From Zygnema cylindricum (Eukaryota; Streptophyta; Zygnematophyceae; Zygnematales; Zygnemataceae), in contig JBBHKE010003455.1 of NCBI GenBank assembly GCA_037447655.1, positions 495,131 to 559,130 of the forward strand: a stretch of 64,000 nucleotides of DNA. Direction: 5' to 3'. The position numbers were made by a program, and so were the translations under genes. Within the stretch, counting starts at the first letter, position 1; each line of letters opens with the position of its first letter. Below, piece after piece: positions 1 to 13,663 of the stretch. The notes below the pieces were generated by a model. It had not been told where the DNA came from. It was given only the letters and a program-made list of their open reading frames with translations, and ran no database searches.

Positions 1-224
1 GTTACTATGGCTTTTTTGTCGACTGTCTCCATTTTTGCAGGTCGTCATTCTACTCTCTTGCTGAGCTGTTCTTGATTTTGTGGATATCACTGAATGTAGT
101 ATCAAGAAGATGCTGCGGTTAGCAAGAGAAGTTTTCCAGAATTCTTGATCTCTTTCTGCTGTGCCATAAACTGCCCTAAATGTCTCTATCTCCGCCCCTT
201 TTTCATTTATCTGTTTATTCACAG
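1..224 (+). other. Upstream intron of G6PD
   Basis: I see no convincing coding sequence here. The stretch ends in a pyrimidine-rich run and the acceptor ttcacag at 218-224, directly before the first recognisable G6PD exon, so it is read as the 3' part of an intron. The exons for the transit peptide lie outside the window. Confidence 0.5.
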
Positions 225-3200
225 AAAAACAGCCTATTGCCAAGGGATCACCGAAGATTGTGACTGACGTTTTGAAGCAGGACGAAGCCAACAAACAATT
301 TGCTGATGCTGTACAAAATAGCAATTTGGAACCTCCCACAACCGTGAGCATAACTGTCGTGGGAGCTTCTGGAGATCTTGCCAAAAAGAAGATTTTCCCT
401 GCTCTTTTTGCCCTGTACTATGAAGGTTGCCTTCCTAAGGTAAAGTGTGCGAAATGTACTGATAGCAACATGTTTGAATTGTTTGTCAAACGCCCCAGCG
501 TGACTTTACTTGTGACTGTTAAAAAGTGATGGAGCCCAATGACATATTACGCAAAATAAATATTTTTGCAGGTGTGTTTGTTGTGCGTATACAAAATGAC
601 AAAAATAGTCTCTGTTTATCTATATATGTTTTCGGCCGTATAGGACCTTTTCAGCTTGTGTTGTTGCTGTAGCGAAGGAGCAATTGTTTTCTGTTTGACT
701 TCAGATTGTTTTATGTAGGAGCTGTGCATTCCAGGTGCAAAATGCCGTAAAATTAACTTAACTGAATTTGTTTTTATGGTAATGGTGTAACTGAAGCCGG
801 TAAACCGGTCTTTTCTCAAGTCCATCATAATTTCAGAATATCCAGGTACATTTTCCATTCTAAAACATATATGCCTATTTTCTTTTGTCTTTAATTCCCA
901 TTTCTCTTCCAGCTGATTGTATCCTCTGTCTGTCATCACATTGCAGCATTTCACCATTTATGGATATGCCCGCAGCAAAATGAATGATGAAGATTTAAGA
1001 ACGCTAATCAGCCAGACTTTAACCTGCAGAATTGACCAACGGTGAGTACCACTTTCGCCCGTCTCTTATATGAAGGATCAGCAATTTACAAGAAGACGGT
1101 GCTAAATAAGCTGCCTATTTTTTAGGCATAAAGAAGTTGATGTAGGCAGACGCACGCTTAATGCGGTTTTTGTCTGCATTGGACGAAAATTGCATGGTTT
1201 TATGATTTACCGGAAGGATGTTTTAATATTTATGTCGATGTGTGAGGGAGTATCATGATTCAAATGTTCTCAAGGACCTTTCCAAGCCTATTTGTATTGT
1301 GCTTGTTTCTATTTCGGATTGTCGCTAGGCTCGAGTTGAGATAGTGAAGAGTGGATGGCTTGGGATATTCCAGAGAGAATTGTGGCGACAAAATGGAGAA
1401 GTTTTTGGAGCGCTGCTTTTATCACTCTGGCTTGTACAATTCTACTGAGTCATTCTCAGAGCTAGACAGAAAGCTCAAGGAACAGGAGGTACGATTTTTT
1501 TTGTTTTGTAGGCTCAAATTGCCTTTTTCTTTATGTATGATTTTACCATGACAAACGAGAAAATGTAAACCGAGTTTTCATGGCTATTTCTCAGTTAACA
1601 CACAGGAGATTTGAAGGACCAGCTGTAAGTTGAAAAATAGAGCTTGGTATCCTAAACCTTTGTGGTTTTCACCTTGACTTCTTGACCGGGAAACAGATAA
1701 AAATACCAAACTGCAAAACTATAATTTGTGACGTTTCAAGCATTATCTTTTTCGTCTTCATGTCCTTGACGATGGTGACACAGTATCAGGCGGATTAATT
1801 GCGTGATTTCTCTACTTCCTTCGTCTGTTCAGCTCTTGTTTTCTCATTTTTTATTTTATTTTCCTTCCCTGACACGCAGAAAGGAAGAGTTGCAAGCCGA
1901 CTGTTCTACCTTTCTATTCCTCCAAATGTGTTTGTGGATGTTGCGAGGTCGGTTAGTCTCGCTGCATCTGCAGCTCATGGCTTCACCCGCGTTATTGTGG
2001 AGAAGCCTTTTGGCCGTGACACAGAATCCTCTGCTGCCCTCACGCAAGGTCTCTTTAAGTATCTATCCGAAGATCAAATCTATCGGTGAGAACACATCTT
2101 CTATAAATTCTCTGCCTACATTCCCCTTTTAGTTGTGTCGTCTGGAACCCAGAAAAAATCCTAAAAAACTTTGGAAAATCTTAAAAGTGAAGTATTATTG
2201 GCAACATGCATTAGAGACAGAATTATACATTAGGGTATTTTACCGCCTGTGATTTTGGCATCCTTATCTTGGTAAGGATGTGAAAAACATCTTGTTTCTA
2301 ACCACAGAATTTGATGCCTCCTTTCATGGAGAAAGGGTTCAATCTGCCACTTAAGGAGGTTTGCTATGAAGCTTGCTTCGATTTATTATGCACAAGGATC
2401 AGACGTAAATAAAGCAACAACGAGCTAGTTTTCATGCCTCAGTTATTTTGTTTCTTTGAGCCCAGCATTTTTTCTTTGCGTCCTTGAAAGACATTTCTAA
2501 ATGAAAATGATTGTTAAAGGCACAAGGTGCAGTACACCCACTGAGAGGGTCAAGTCCCAGAGTTTTTTATGGCAATGCAGATGCCTTTGGATTAAGATGA
2601 ATTCTTGTGAATGGTGTTAGTTAATTCAGGATCGATTTTTACATAATTAACATCATACCCATAAAAAAATGTCCATCCCCAGCTATAACATTAGGGTATC
2701 CAGACGCCTGACACGTGTGCTGGTGGTGCAGTATTGATCACTACTTGGGCAAAGAACTGGTGGAGAATTTGTCTGTTTTGCGCTTCTCCAACCTTGTATT
2801 CGAGCCATTGTGGTCTCGACAATACATTCGCAACGTGCAAATCATCTTTTCAGAAGATTTCGGTACAGAAGGTCGAGGAGGGTATGTTTTCAGGGCACCT
2901 TCTATGAGTCCTCTGCTTGGTTCTTTTGTGCTTTTAACTGTCTGATTTGCAGCGTGAACTTGAAACATCTTAGCAAATTGTTCTTTGCTGGATTTTTGGT
3001 GACAGCCTTGTTAAAAATATTTTATTAAGGGCTAACTATTTTTTAACTGAGCAAAGATCATTGGGTTGTAATTTTTTAAGTCTTAAATTTTAGAGCAACT
3101 TCAATCGTGCATGGAATTGTATTCTAAACCTTGTCTCCTGGTCTTCCGCAGTTATTTCGATAATTATGGCATTATTCGAGACATCATGCAGAACCATTTG

Positions 3201-5091
3201 CTCCAGATTTTGGCTCTTTTTTGCATGGAGCCTCCTGTCAGTTTGGCCGCGGAAGATGTTATCAACGAGAAGGTAAGTGCTTAGGGGAAGAGGGGAATAG
3301 AGAAGTCACACACCTTCAAAAACTAATCTTCTTCCAAGGTAGATAGTTGATATTAGTCAACGTAATACTTGAGTAATCAAAAGCTAAAAATCATTGAGTC
3401 ATAAACTGAGTGTCGTGGAAATCAGTTGCACCTGGTTTGGTTTGTTACCAGTCTCGGTTGGCTACAAGATGCAGAATCAACATGTCATGCTATTGCTGGA
3501 ATTATTATTATTTGTTCGGATAGAAATTCTGAAGTAAAATTTTAAGAGGCCCCATGGCATTCTTAAGAGGTCAATATACCTCTTCAATATTTGACCTTCT
3601 TTTGAATTCTGTTTCCACTTGCAAGCTTGAAAATATGTATTTTAGTGAAAATTCACGATCACGATCAAATATAATTTTTCATTTTCAGCCCTTACATGCT
3701 CTATTTGCTGAAGTTTCAACCTCGTATGTTGTCAGTTTCAATTTTCTCTATATTTTGTTTGCGTCGAGAACTTAAATTGCTGAAAAAATCATTCCTCGAC
3801 CTCAACCAGTTACCATTTTCTCTTATTCTTGTGTAGGTTAAAGTGCTCAGGAGTATGCGGACACTGAAACTGGAAGATGTAGTAACTGGTCAGTACAAGG
3901 CTCACACAACCAAAGGGGGATTTTCTTATCCTGCCTATATTGATGATACAACAGTCCCCAAAAACAGTTTGACTCCCACTTTTGCTGCTGCTGCTCTCCA
4001 TATTGACAATGCAAGATGGGATGGAGTGCCTTTCCTTATGAAAGCTGGAAAAGCTTTGCACACAAAGAGGTCAGTGACCTCCTCTTAACCCTGGGATTTG
4101 TTACATTTGAGTTCCTACATTCAATTCTTTTGTCTGGACAAAACGTGATACAAAGGCAAAATGAAAAAAGTGTGAAAAAAAAGATGAGGAAAAAAGATGA
4201 CCAATCATAGTTCGTCGTTGTAGTTTGGAGTTTCCTCACGGCTCTAGTTGGGGGAACATGGAGAATGAACAACCATGAAATTTTTGGCCTACCAAACATG
4301 ATAAGGGGTGTTTCTTATCTGGTGGAGTGTTGCAGAGCTGAGATTAGAGTCCAGTTCCGTCACGTCCCGGGTAATCTTTACAAGAGCCGGTTCGGCACCG
4401 ATCTGGACCAGGCAACTAATGAACTTGTCATTCGGCTTCAGCCAGATGAGGCTATATACTTAAAAATCAACAACAAGGTCCCTGGATTGGGAATGCGGTT
4501 AGACCGGAGCAACCTCAATTTGCAATATTTTGACAAGTAGGCACTTCAAACTCTTTTGTGAAAATTTCAATGTTATTTTGCTCAGCATTGACAGTTTTGG
4601 GGGTTGAAATTGTCGAGCTGAATTGGTTTTCGCATTTCAATAGTGGGCAAAAAAAGCAGTGTTGTTGCAAGTACTATGTTTTAACTGACACCTGTGTTGA
4701 GGTTTTGACGTTTAAAATCAATAATTGTCCTAGTTTCTATTGAGAAATTTCCATTGCTTTTTCGAACGGCCGGGTTGCATGCAATTTTTTGTTGTTTTCT
4801 TACTCAAAATAAGTCCTTTTTTTTATTGTCAGGTACAAAACGGAGGTTCCAGACGCTTATGAACGGTTGCTTTTGGATGCTATTGATGGAGATAAGCGTC
4901 TCTTTATTCGCAATGACGAGTTGGAGGCGGCTTGGAAGATATTCACTCCCTTGTTGAAAGAATTGGAAGAGAAAAAGATTGCTCCGGAGTTGTACCCCTA
5001 TGGCAGTAGAGGACCTATTGGGTCCCATTACTTAGCTGCAAAATACAATGTGAGATGGGGAGATATGTTGACAGAAGCTACATCGGTATAG
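225..5091 (+). CDS. G6PD: Glucose-6-phosphate 1-dehydrogenase, plastidic type (5' partial, nine exons)
   Basis: Oxidises glucose 6-phosphate to 6-phosphogluconolactone with NADP+, the entry step of the oxidative pentose phosphate pathway. Exons by eye: 225-439, 947-1041, 1374-1488, 1880-2085, 2732-2881, 3152-3272, 3837-4069, 4336-4536, 4833-5091. All phases close and give 530 residues in the window. The first exon carries the Rossmann coenzyme motif [10 protein letters not shown], exon 4 has EKPFGRD, and exons 4-5 join to make the substrate-binding RIDHYLGKE. Exon 8 has FRHVPGNLY and [15 protein letters not shown], and the last exon has YPYGSRGP. The N-terminal approach ([18 protein letters not shown]) and the C-terminus ending soon after VRWGD resemble plastidic plant enzymes rather than cytosolic ones. 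The transit peptide and N-terminal redox region are missing because the gene starts left of the window. Exon 8 ends at a donor inside aagtag, so a naive reading would stop there. Confidence 0.95.
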
Positions 5092-5958
5092 TCTTGACAA
5101 AGTCGAATTATTTACTCGAATTATTCCTTTTTTGTACATTCTCGATAAAACGTCGGCTTTTGGTAGAGGGAGTAATTGTTTTCAGGTCTTTTCTCCTGCA
5201 GTAAAATTTAATGGCTCAAATGGAATTTTCGCTGCAAGAATAGCGACTTGAAAATAGAAAGATTCATGTATTTATACTAATGTTGTAATGTTGTTTAAAT
5301 GGCAACTACGAGTAATAGACTGGTTTTTGCAAAATATGGTAAACAAATTTCAAGGTAAGAAAATATTGTCAACAAAGGTGTCCAAATAACACGATGGTGT
5401 ATTTCTTAGGCCTCAAAATGAAGGTCTTGAAATGATGTAACTGGAAATGGATGTATGACATTTGGAAATGTTGTTTCTCTATCGAAAATGTCGACTGTTT
5501 TTTGCAAGTCCTGAAAGATATATCAATCTGAAAGTGCAAAATTGCAGTCTCCTACTTTTGTGCACCTCTTGGTTGTTGATGTTCTTCGGAGATCTTTCAC
5601 ATTCGAATGGACATGGCTGCTTTTGGTTTATTATGGTTATTTTTTTTGGTTGCTTTAATGCACGCCCTCAATTTATATCGATAGGATGAAATTGATTACC
5701 TCCAAAACCATGAAAAAGTGGATAAATAATTGCACTAAACCTTGCCACAATTTTGTGTTCGTGGAGACTTGCGCGATATACAAAAATTGGTTAGTGCTAC
5801 ACTGCATAGAAAACAACTTTGAAAAACCGATTTTCGATATTCAGAATCTGATGGAAGTCCAAATTCTTGGACCATCTCTTCTGCTACATGTGACGGCGTT
5901 TACCGTAACGTCCACCTCTATGAACTGCAAAATAACCCTGGAGCGGTTCAATGATTAA
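5092..5958. other. 3' flank of G6PD, no gene seen
   Basis: AT-rich sequence after the G6PD stop. Short open frames at 5462-5958 have no recognisable motif or splice context and I do not treat them as genes. The stretch holds the 3' UTR and the approach to the transposon-rich zone beginning at 5959. Confidence 0.5.
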
Positions 5959-6189
5959 GGGAATTGCTAATTGTAGAGACAATTTTTGCTGAGTGCAGGT
6001 AGTTGTCAAAAATTGTACATTTAAAGTACAATTTAGTACAAGTTACGTACATTTGAGTTCAGATTTGACGGTCAATCTGTCGAACAACTTTGACTGGCGA
6101 AATATTGTGTACTAAATTGTACTTCAAGTGTACAATTTTTGACAACTACCTGCGCGCAGCAAAAATTGTCTCTGCGATTAGCAATTCCC
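5959..6189. mobile_element. MITE with ~63-bp inverted arms
   Basis: About 230 bp beginning GGGAATTGCTAATTGTAGAG and ending with its imperfect reverse complement (CTCTGCGATTAGCAATTCCC). The arms run about 5959-6022 and 6125-6189. The core contains a segment (around 6062-6107) that reappears in reverse orientation at 8257-8300 next to another copy of the right arm. No transposase frame is present, so it is a non-autonomous foldback-like element. Confidence 0.75.
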
Positions 6190-6791
6190 ATAATTAATTT
6201 CCTGTACTTTAAAATTTGAACATTGAACTTTTATCAACTGACGTTTACGGGATTTGAGCCGCTAGTGTTGGGCATCGAGGACCATTTGCCGATATTCGAT
6301 ATGTATCGAATTTAAAGTACCCGATAATCGATTTATTGCTTCGATATATCGAAAAGGTAAATATCGCGATATATCGCAAATATATCGCCAATATATCGTA
6401 TCGCCGATATATTGAGGTTTAAAAAAAAAAAAATGAAAATTTTCACAGGTGCCTTCGGACAAGTTGACCGTAAAATCTTTGCCGAAAAGAAATACGGTTT
6501 TTTCCTGAAAGTCATCAGAGTGAAGGAGATCGTTAAGGTACATTGACGAGGTACACTTGTGAAGTACACGTACGTAATACGCAAGTACGGATTTCCATAC
6601 GAAAATGGTCGGTTTCTAAATCTTTGACGATTTTAGAGATTTGATCGTCAACTTACGTGTAGCTACTCAAATCAGAACACGAATGTAAAAACTTATTTAC
6701 AGACGATACGCGATGTAACCGAGGCCTCTGTAATACAGAAATTTTGCTGTCCGTACTATTACAGAGACCTCCTCATGTAACCATACCCTAA

Positions 6792-7495
6792 GGGTAAGGT
6801 TCCATTAGGGGAAAAATGTCGTTGTTTACTGAAAGCCGTACTGTTTCGTACATGCCGTACCAAAAAAAATAAAATGTCAGAAAAACAAGCCTACTGAATG
6901 AGCGATTTGATTCTCCACGTTTATGGGCGTAAACGTGGACCGTCGGATGTATAATCGGATACGCCATCGTCTGACACTTTCAGTTCGGAACAAGTGACCC
7001 GGAGTAGGCCAATTTTTAGCGCGTGAACGAATAACATCGTGCCTCATGGAAAAGTGAACAAATATCCACGACGACCGCGCGACCAGGTGGGTACACGTCG
7101 CATATGACATGTGCCTTCCGCCAGGGAGGATGCGAGGCCTCCGGAAGCCGCAAAAAAATCTTTGACGGAGGATAGTGTTTCACGCTTCTGTTGCCATCCA
7201 ATAACCATTCTGACATTTTCGTACGCTTTTACAAATCTTAAATTCCGTCCGCCCGTACAGATTTTATTCAATACGTCGTACGAGTCACTTTTTACCTTCG
7301 CTGCTACAAATATGTGGTCATAATTTGTTGTTGGAGATTCTTTGAAGATTACCAAAATCGTATCCATCTACTACGTGGACAAATCAGAGTGTGCCACGCA
7401 AAACCAATGTCGGTTACTGACCCGACACAATGGAACGATAGCTTCAGTAAATGAATTTTTGATGTTTACTGAGACCGCCTAATGGAACAACGCTC
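6792..7495. mobile_element. TIR element with TAA flanks (PIF/Harbinger-like)
   Basis: The left end GGGTAAGGTTCCATTAGG and the right end CCTAATGGAACAACGCTC are inverted copies over GTTCCATTAGG. TAA lies directly outside both ends (6789-6791 and 7496-7498). A second left end of the same kind (GGGTGGACTTCCATTAG) starts at 7499 and has no right end that I could find. There is no transposase frame. The 3-bp TAA flank is what PIF/Harbinger elements produce. Confidence 0.5.
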
Positions 7496-7862
7496 TAAGG
7501 GTGGACTTCCATTAGCGAAAAAGTGGGGTTTTTTACTGATGGCCGTACCGTTTCGTACAAGTTGGTACATATTTTTTTTTTTTCAACGAAAACAACATTA
7601 CAGTAAATTGTCCAAGGTTGTAGGCGTAAATTAGGACCGTCGGATTCAATTACACTTTTTATCTGTGACGCCACATCACCAAAAAAACGCGACGGCGTAC
7701 GATTTGAACAATTTCGTACATCTACATGTTTTAGTGTGGACATATCATGTGCCGAAAATTTTTACAAAGCAGTTTACAAATTAGAGTACATGATAAATTA
7801 GTATCATGGTGTACCCGAAAAAACACAATTTACCGTAAAGTACGCTAATTGTTTCATTACGC

Positions 7863-8084
7863 TACACCGCGCATCGTTATTAGTGTCAAGGTTTAAATAG
7901 TGTAAAAAAACAATTAGTGTTAACAATTCTAATTTAGTGTGAGAAACGTGGCAGATTATGGTCCACTTCCTTAAATAGAGTTGCTTATTTAATTTTGAAA
8001 ATCATGTACACTATTTTTGGAAAAAAATCAAAATTTTAAGAACCCAAATTAGAGTCGTTGACACTAATAACGATGCGCGGTGTA
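7863..8084. mobile_element. MITE, TACACCG family (perfect 27-bp TIR)
   Basis: Starts TACACCGCGCATCGTTATTA and ends with the exact reverse complement, 27 bp matching perfectly. The interior is AT-rich without coding potential. A further right end of the same family (ctaatagcgattcacggtgta) follows at 8099-8119, suggesting nesting. The right ~90 bp is repeated at 15115-15204. Confidence 0.85.
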
Positions 8085-8256
8085 TATTTTTTATTACGCT
8101 AATAGCGATTCACGGTGTACCTGCGCGCAGCCATTTTTATTTATATGTGGCTGCCGCAGTTTTGTTCCAGTAAACCTGCGCCGGCCGCGTGAATTGTTTT
8201 TTTTTTATGACAGTCGACGTTCGCAACCGGGACACTTTTTTAACCGCCGTTACAAC

Positions 8257-8401
8257 ATTTCGCCAGTCAAAGTTGTTTGACGGATTGACCGTCAAATCTA
8301 AACTTAAAGGTACGTAGCTTGTACGAAAATGTACTTCAAATGTACAATTTCTGACAACTACCTGCGCGCAGCAAAAATCGTCTCTGCGATTAGCAATTCC
8401 C
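8257..8401. repeat. Partial, internally inverted copy of the 5959 MITE
   Basis: 8337-8401 matches the right arm of the MITE at 5959-6189. 8257-8300 matches its core in reverse complement. The following 70 bp (8402-8470, to ggatttgagccg) repeats 6190-6260, so both MITE and flank were copied. Confidence 0.6.
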
Positions 8402-8462
8402 TTAATTTACTGTACTTTTAGCATTTGAACATTGAATTATATCGTCTGACGTTTACGGGATT

Positions 8463-11400
8463 TGAGCCGTAGTTCCGTAAGTTTTCCAAATCCGAATCAG
8501 TATTTTTACTACGTAGGTCCTCCGCTCGAAGGTTGGCGTCGACAGCAACTTTGTTAATAATTTAAACAATTTTGTGCGTACTTTTTGAATTATTGAACTG
8601 TTGGAGACAAACAACATTGAAACAGTTTAACCAGGCAGAACGTGACTTATCAGGTTGGCCGCTTTCTGTGTTTCCCGCTCGTCTTTTACATGAAATACGG
8701 TGAGACCCTTTGTTCAGTTTGTTGTCGCGACAACACGACTTTTATTTAGAACTGGAAAATGACGATTGAAGAAACCCGTACTCGACTCCGGCACGAGGCG
8801 TGTCCTACCCGTTAGACTGTGACTCGGCGTACGGATCGATGCCGGGATGCCGTACTTCTGTCCTCATACGTACGGCTCAAATTCGACAGGTGTCGTGATG
8901 CCGTACGCCTAGTCACGGTCTGCCAGAGGATGATACATTATTACTCTTTGCTACTTGCAGTGACACTCTAATAGGCGATAGCTATTGGAAACTTTATAAC
9001 GCGATGTAAAATTGTAGCAAGTGTGTGTTGAGATCATTCTATCAGTATTTTTTTGGTTTTAACGGTTAAACAAACTAGACGATAAACAGGAACGTGTGTC
9101 GTATTCTGTGCGATTTTGAAAAATAAATAAGTTCTACATGTTCTACAGATTTTCAATATTGTTGGAGTAAAAGAAAAAAAGTAGTGAACTCTTCCTAGGT
9201 TTTGAATCTTCGAAAAATAGATATTCGTTCAAATTAATTCCGACAAATTTTTAGTACCTATTAAGAGACATTTTGTCATGTTTATTGCTCCCTTTCTGTA
9301 GCAAATAGACTTGAAACCAACAAAGCGAGAGCCACTGACAAAAAACTCTCCCGTAGTTCAACTTTTAGTGCAAACATAATAACTGACCAAAAAATTCGGC
9401 ATTTTGTGTCGAAACTAGAAGACTCGATTTCTCCTAAAACAGGTCTCCAAACCTTCTCTTGCTATCAAAAATGGAGAGCGAAGAAAATTTCTCCCACTCA
9501 AAGAGCCTGAAGGTTTTGTACGGTCTTGGCAGCCAGGATATTGATGATTTAAGAGAAGATTCCTCAATGTATAAAGCTGTTCTGATCAGTTTGTCGGTAC
9601 TCTTCACATTTCTTACTGGAGGTTTGTACACAGCTTATCGTAACGTTTTTAACCGCCAAGTGAAATTGTTCAGCATATTGCTCTACTAACCTTATTTCAG
9701 ATTTTTTTCACGAGAAAATCTTCGTAACTTTAGTTTTGGAGAATATGAAGTCATTCTTGGAATCCAACAAAGTTTATTTTTCAGTCATTTTTTTGATTTT
9801 GTTGAGGCTTAGCTTATAAAGAAATAGATTTGTGCATTTTTTTTTGCAGGAACTGGTCAGTCAGGAGCAGCAATTGCGTTAGACATCAAGCTTGCACATT
9901 CTATTGATAACTTCAGACTTTTACTGAACTCAGTTGTAGCGTGCGAACTAATTTATTCTGTACAGGAATCATTTTCGGTTTATCGGCTCTTCATGACATT
10001 CTACTTGTCCAAGAGGGAGCTTATTCGAAATTATGTATGGAAGGAGAGGCTTTGCCATGTCCTGAACAGAAGAAGCAGTTTACTTTCATGGTCATCAGTG
10101 CAACTTCGGCTGTTTCCATATGTTCGTTACCTTCAGGGTTTTTTCTTGATGCCGCTGGTCCAAGGTACCGGCTTACCAACTAGAGCAACAATTTAATCAA
10201 TTTCAGCTGAAAGCAATTGGCAGGTTAAAATAATCACATTAATGCGTCAATTTTTGACTATTTGTGTCATAAGCTATTTCTGATTTCTTCATCAGCTTTG
10301 AAGATGAAAGCTGGCTGGGACAATTCAGTCTCATATGAATTGCCGTTAATCATGGTGTCCAATTTAACTCCATTGTCCAAAATATCTATTAGTGCTCAAC
10401 GTATATAAGCTAATGTCATTAAAGCCAGTTTCCAATGCCCGTTTGCAGTTTCTTAAATAAAATGTTAAATGCTTGACTTCCGAGGATCAATGTCCTGTCC
10501 TCAGAACCAATCTTCAACTCATAAAGTCATTGAAAAACCATTATTGAATAATGTTCAAAGTTAAAGGTCGTACTCCAATGCTGATGGCCTATGTCCAATT
10601 TCTGATGTCTAGTTCAAAGCATTTCTTTTTGTGATGGTGATTATCGACATCATGAGATCTTGTAGTATACTGAAAGGCAAATCAGGATTATAAAACTCCT
10701 ACAGAATGTTCGGGGTCTTTCAATGGTGACAGTACAAAGTCACATGCTCTGCAATGAGATGTTGGTTAAGAGACCGACACAAAAAGTTCACATTTTGGAT
10801 CGTTCGTTAAAAAATAAAGAAAGCATGCTCATGTATCGGAACACGATGAGCTATCAAGAAAGAAATGTTTTTTTTTTGCTGAATTGTTGTGCCAAATATC
10901 CGACATTCACAGTCAAATGAAAATCTGTTATCGTCATCGTGTCATTTTTATTTATTTCTTTTCGAATTTCTGATTTGCAACAACTTTTTCTCTGGCATAC
11001 TTGTCCTTGCAGGATTAGTTCGTGTATGGCATCGATCATTTTTGCTTGTGGCCTCACTGCACTTTCCTTGGCCCGTACATTTGGGGACCACTTTTACCTT
11101 TGGGGCTTCATTGGGTTGGCTATTGGAGGTCCGGCAGTCTTCACCTCCATGGTTATTCTTCTGCCTATTTTTCGATTTCTGCACGTTTTTGCGTTGTTGC
11201 AAATATTTTCTGCAAACCAAACACTTTATCAGGACTTCAAATGGATTGACAAAACAAAAAATTGAGTTACCAGATGTGTTGCATGTTTATCTGCAAAAGG
11301 ATTGTAGAACTGCTTTTTATTTTCAGTCCTTTTCTTTCTTAAGCCTTTGACAGCCAACACCTCTGAGCTCACTTGTGACGTCACCGACAGGAGCTGAGGA

Positions 11401-13663
11401 TGCAACATCCTGGATTTAATCTTTTTTACAAATTGGCTTTTCAGAACAATTTTTCAGATCTGTTTGCAAAAAATGCATCAGGCATCATTGCTGCTCAGAG
11501 TGGAGCCTTTCAAGTTTCAGCTATTGTAATGGTGATTGGAGCATTCACAGCCACTCATCTACAAATTGGATTCTCGCAAATTTGTTCCTGTTATCTGGTG
11601 AGTGGTATTTTGAAGCGTGGCTGAAACCCTGGTAGTGCTTTAAGGATTACTGCTGATGCTGGAATTTAAAAATGACTACCCAAAATACACGAAAAAGAGA
11701 GAAAATAGGTGTAAGTGAGATCCAGCTAAGAGAGGGTATTCTGTCAATTTAAAGAAAATCTCACGCATTTGCCAGCATTTGAAACTGTATCGAATCATTG
11801 TGTAAACCAAATATGAACAGGAGAATTTATGCATTTCATTCTTCCTATCCGTTTGTAATTGACTGAGAGTACAATGTTCGCGCAATGACTCTCGTACTTT
11901 CTTCAAAAAACGAAAATTAACTGTTGTCCTCAACCTCCAATGCCATTGAGTGCTTTCATTCCGCTCTTGTCGGTCATCCTGGAATGACTCTCCCATACTT
12001 GATGCAGATTGTTCCTGCCGTTATTTTCGTCACTAGTTACTTCACCTTTCCTGAAAAAGCTTATGGAACCCAAGAAGGCCCTGGTCATCGTGGCGAACCA
12101 CACAAATTATGGCTTATTCGTCGAATTCTTTTAGCCACAGAAGAAGAGAGCAGAAAGCCGCATGGGAAAGGGAAACAATATCCCTCAAAAGAAGATGTAC
12201 TGCAAGGAAAAGGAGGGATTTTTGAACCTCTATTGCTCAATTCCCCCGAAGATCAGGATGACATTTCAAGAGTTCCTGAATTAGCTGCACAGGATTTGCT
12301 CCAAAAACCTGTGGAGCTTTACAATATTGACATTTGGAAACAAGTACAATCCGTTTCTTTCTTTGTCATTGTTGCCTACCTTGGATTCTTTATCCTTGTG
12401 GTTAACTTTTCTATAGCTACTATATATGATCAATTGACACGAGAAGTATCGACTACAGGAGCTATTCACTCAGAAGAGCTGGCAAGGGACTTCAATTCCT
12501 GGTTTAATGTCCTATCACCAATTGGAGGCCTCTGTGGAATCCCATTTGCGGGGGCAATTTTGTCAAAACTGGGATTATCTGCCACTATTGTATGTCAGGG
12601 ATTAGTGTCACTTGCCTACATGCTTTGTACCGTTCCGGGTTTTATTCCTTTTGAGTGGAAGGTAAGATCTTCTATCCTAAAACCATTTGTTACACCTTCA
12701 AAACTTATGAATGAAACTCGCATATTCATATGGAATCATATTCATGTTCTTCTTTATGAGAATTGCATATTTACAGCCATCACTTTTATAGACGGATGCT
12801 GTGTGATAATTGGTATCGAACTGAGTATGTCCGATTGTAATGATTGTTGACAATGTTGACTTTAGCTTCCACTTTTGTTCGATGTTCATTGTTTATTGCA
12901 AGTGTTTGAAGGGTTTCGTTTGACAAAAGCAGTTTACATTGTAATGCCTTAAAGGAGCATTTACAGTTGTGGAAGAAATCGTGGGTCTGCAATCAATGTT
13001 GTGCTAACTTCATAAAAAGGAAGAAAGTATTACTGTCTTTGTGATCTAGAGAGTTTTATCAGTGGTGATTAATTTGTTTTTTTTGTTGCAATCTGTTAAC
13101 AGACAATCGGCTACTTTGCCTTTGGTGTCAGTCGACCATTTGCTCTTGGAGTTTTCACGACCTATTTGGCAGAAATATTTGGGTTCAGAAACTATGGCAA
13201 GCTGTTTGGCCTGGCCCAATTGGCTAGCTCCGTTGTTGTGCCGTTACAGTTTTTCCTTCTATGGCTTATACATGGCGTCCTCCAAGGATCGTACTTTGGA
13301 ATTAATTTGAGTTTGGTTGTTGTGCAAGTCTTGTTTGTTTGTTTGGTCCCATACTACCTGACCAAATTCGTATACTCAGGGTTTTTTTTACGTATGAATA
13401 TGCCCGAGACAAGATAATTTTACATGTTTTGGATTCTAGAAAAATAATAACCAGCTTTTAGTTTTTGGTTGAACCACAATGATATCCAGAATAAACTTTA
13501 ATTAGCATTGGTCGAAATTGTTGTATAAATAAAATCTGAAAAAGCAATCAATTGTGAACGTTTGTCTAACGTTGTCACATTCTTCTCTCTCTTTATCCAA
13601 TGGGTTCAGAATTCAACGTTTCACGACCACAGTCAAATTTTAAATTTGGTGTCTGCTTTTCGA
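8463..13663 (+). repeat. Segmental duplication, copy 1 (with MFS gene 1)
   Basis: Aligns along its length with 15429-20570, including promoter, introns and 3' flank, with scattered substitutions and small indels. Intron 1 of copy 1 is 89 bp longer than in copy 2, and copy 2 has about 38 bp extra near 15735-15775. Homology stops near 13663, where copy 1 runs into a purine microsatellite. Confidence 0.9.
9471..13417 (+). CDS. Major facilitator superfamily transporter, SLC43-like (copy 1)
   Basis: Predicted 536-aa integral membrane transporter. Exons: 9471-9621, 9966-10164, 11013-11151, 11445-11597, 12008-12661, 13103-13417, with all phases consistent. A short charged cytosolic N-terminus (MESEENFSHSK) leads into the first membrane helix (about residues 34-50). 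Exon 2 has GIIFGLSALHDILLVQEGAY and the MFS motif-A-like loop SGFFLDAAGPR. Exon 5 encodes a large hydrophilic central loop (about residues 180-285) followed by helices. Exon 6 has the last helices and a short tail. The layout of N-terminal MFS half, long loop and second half resembles SLC43/LAT3-like and fungal Fmp42-like carriers. The substrate is not shown by the sequence; amino acids are a family guess. The exon 3 donor (ATG|gttatt) is non-consensus but the same in both copies. Confidence 0.8.

Noticed and set aside
9850-9965. Possible extra exon of transporter copy 1 after ttttgcag
   Set aside because: Exon 1 joins the exon at 9966 exactly in phase and rebuilds the family sequence TGGIIFGL; the stretch has no good donor of its own.
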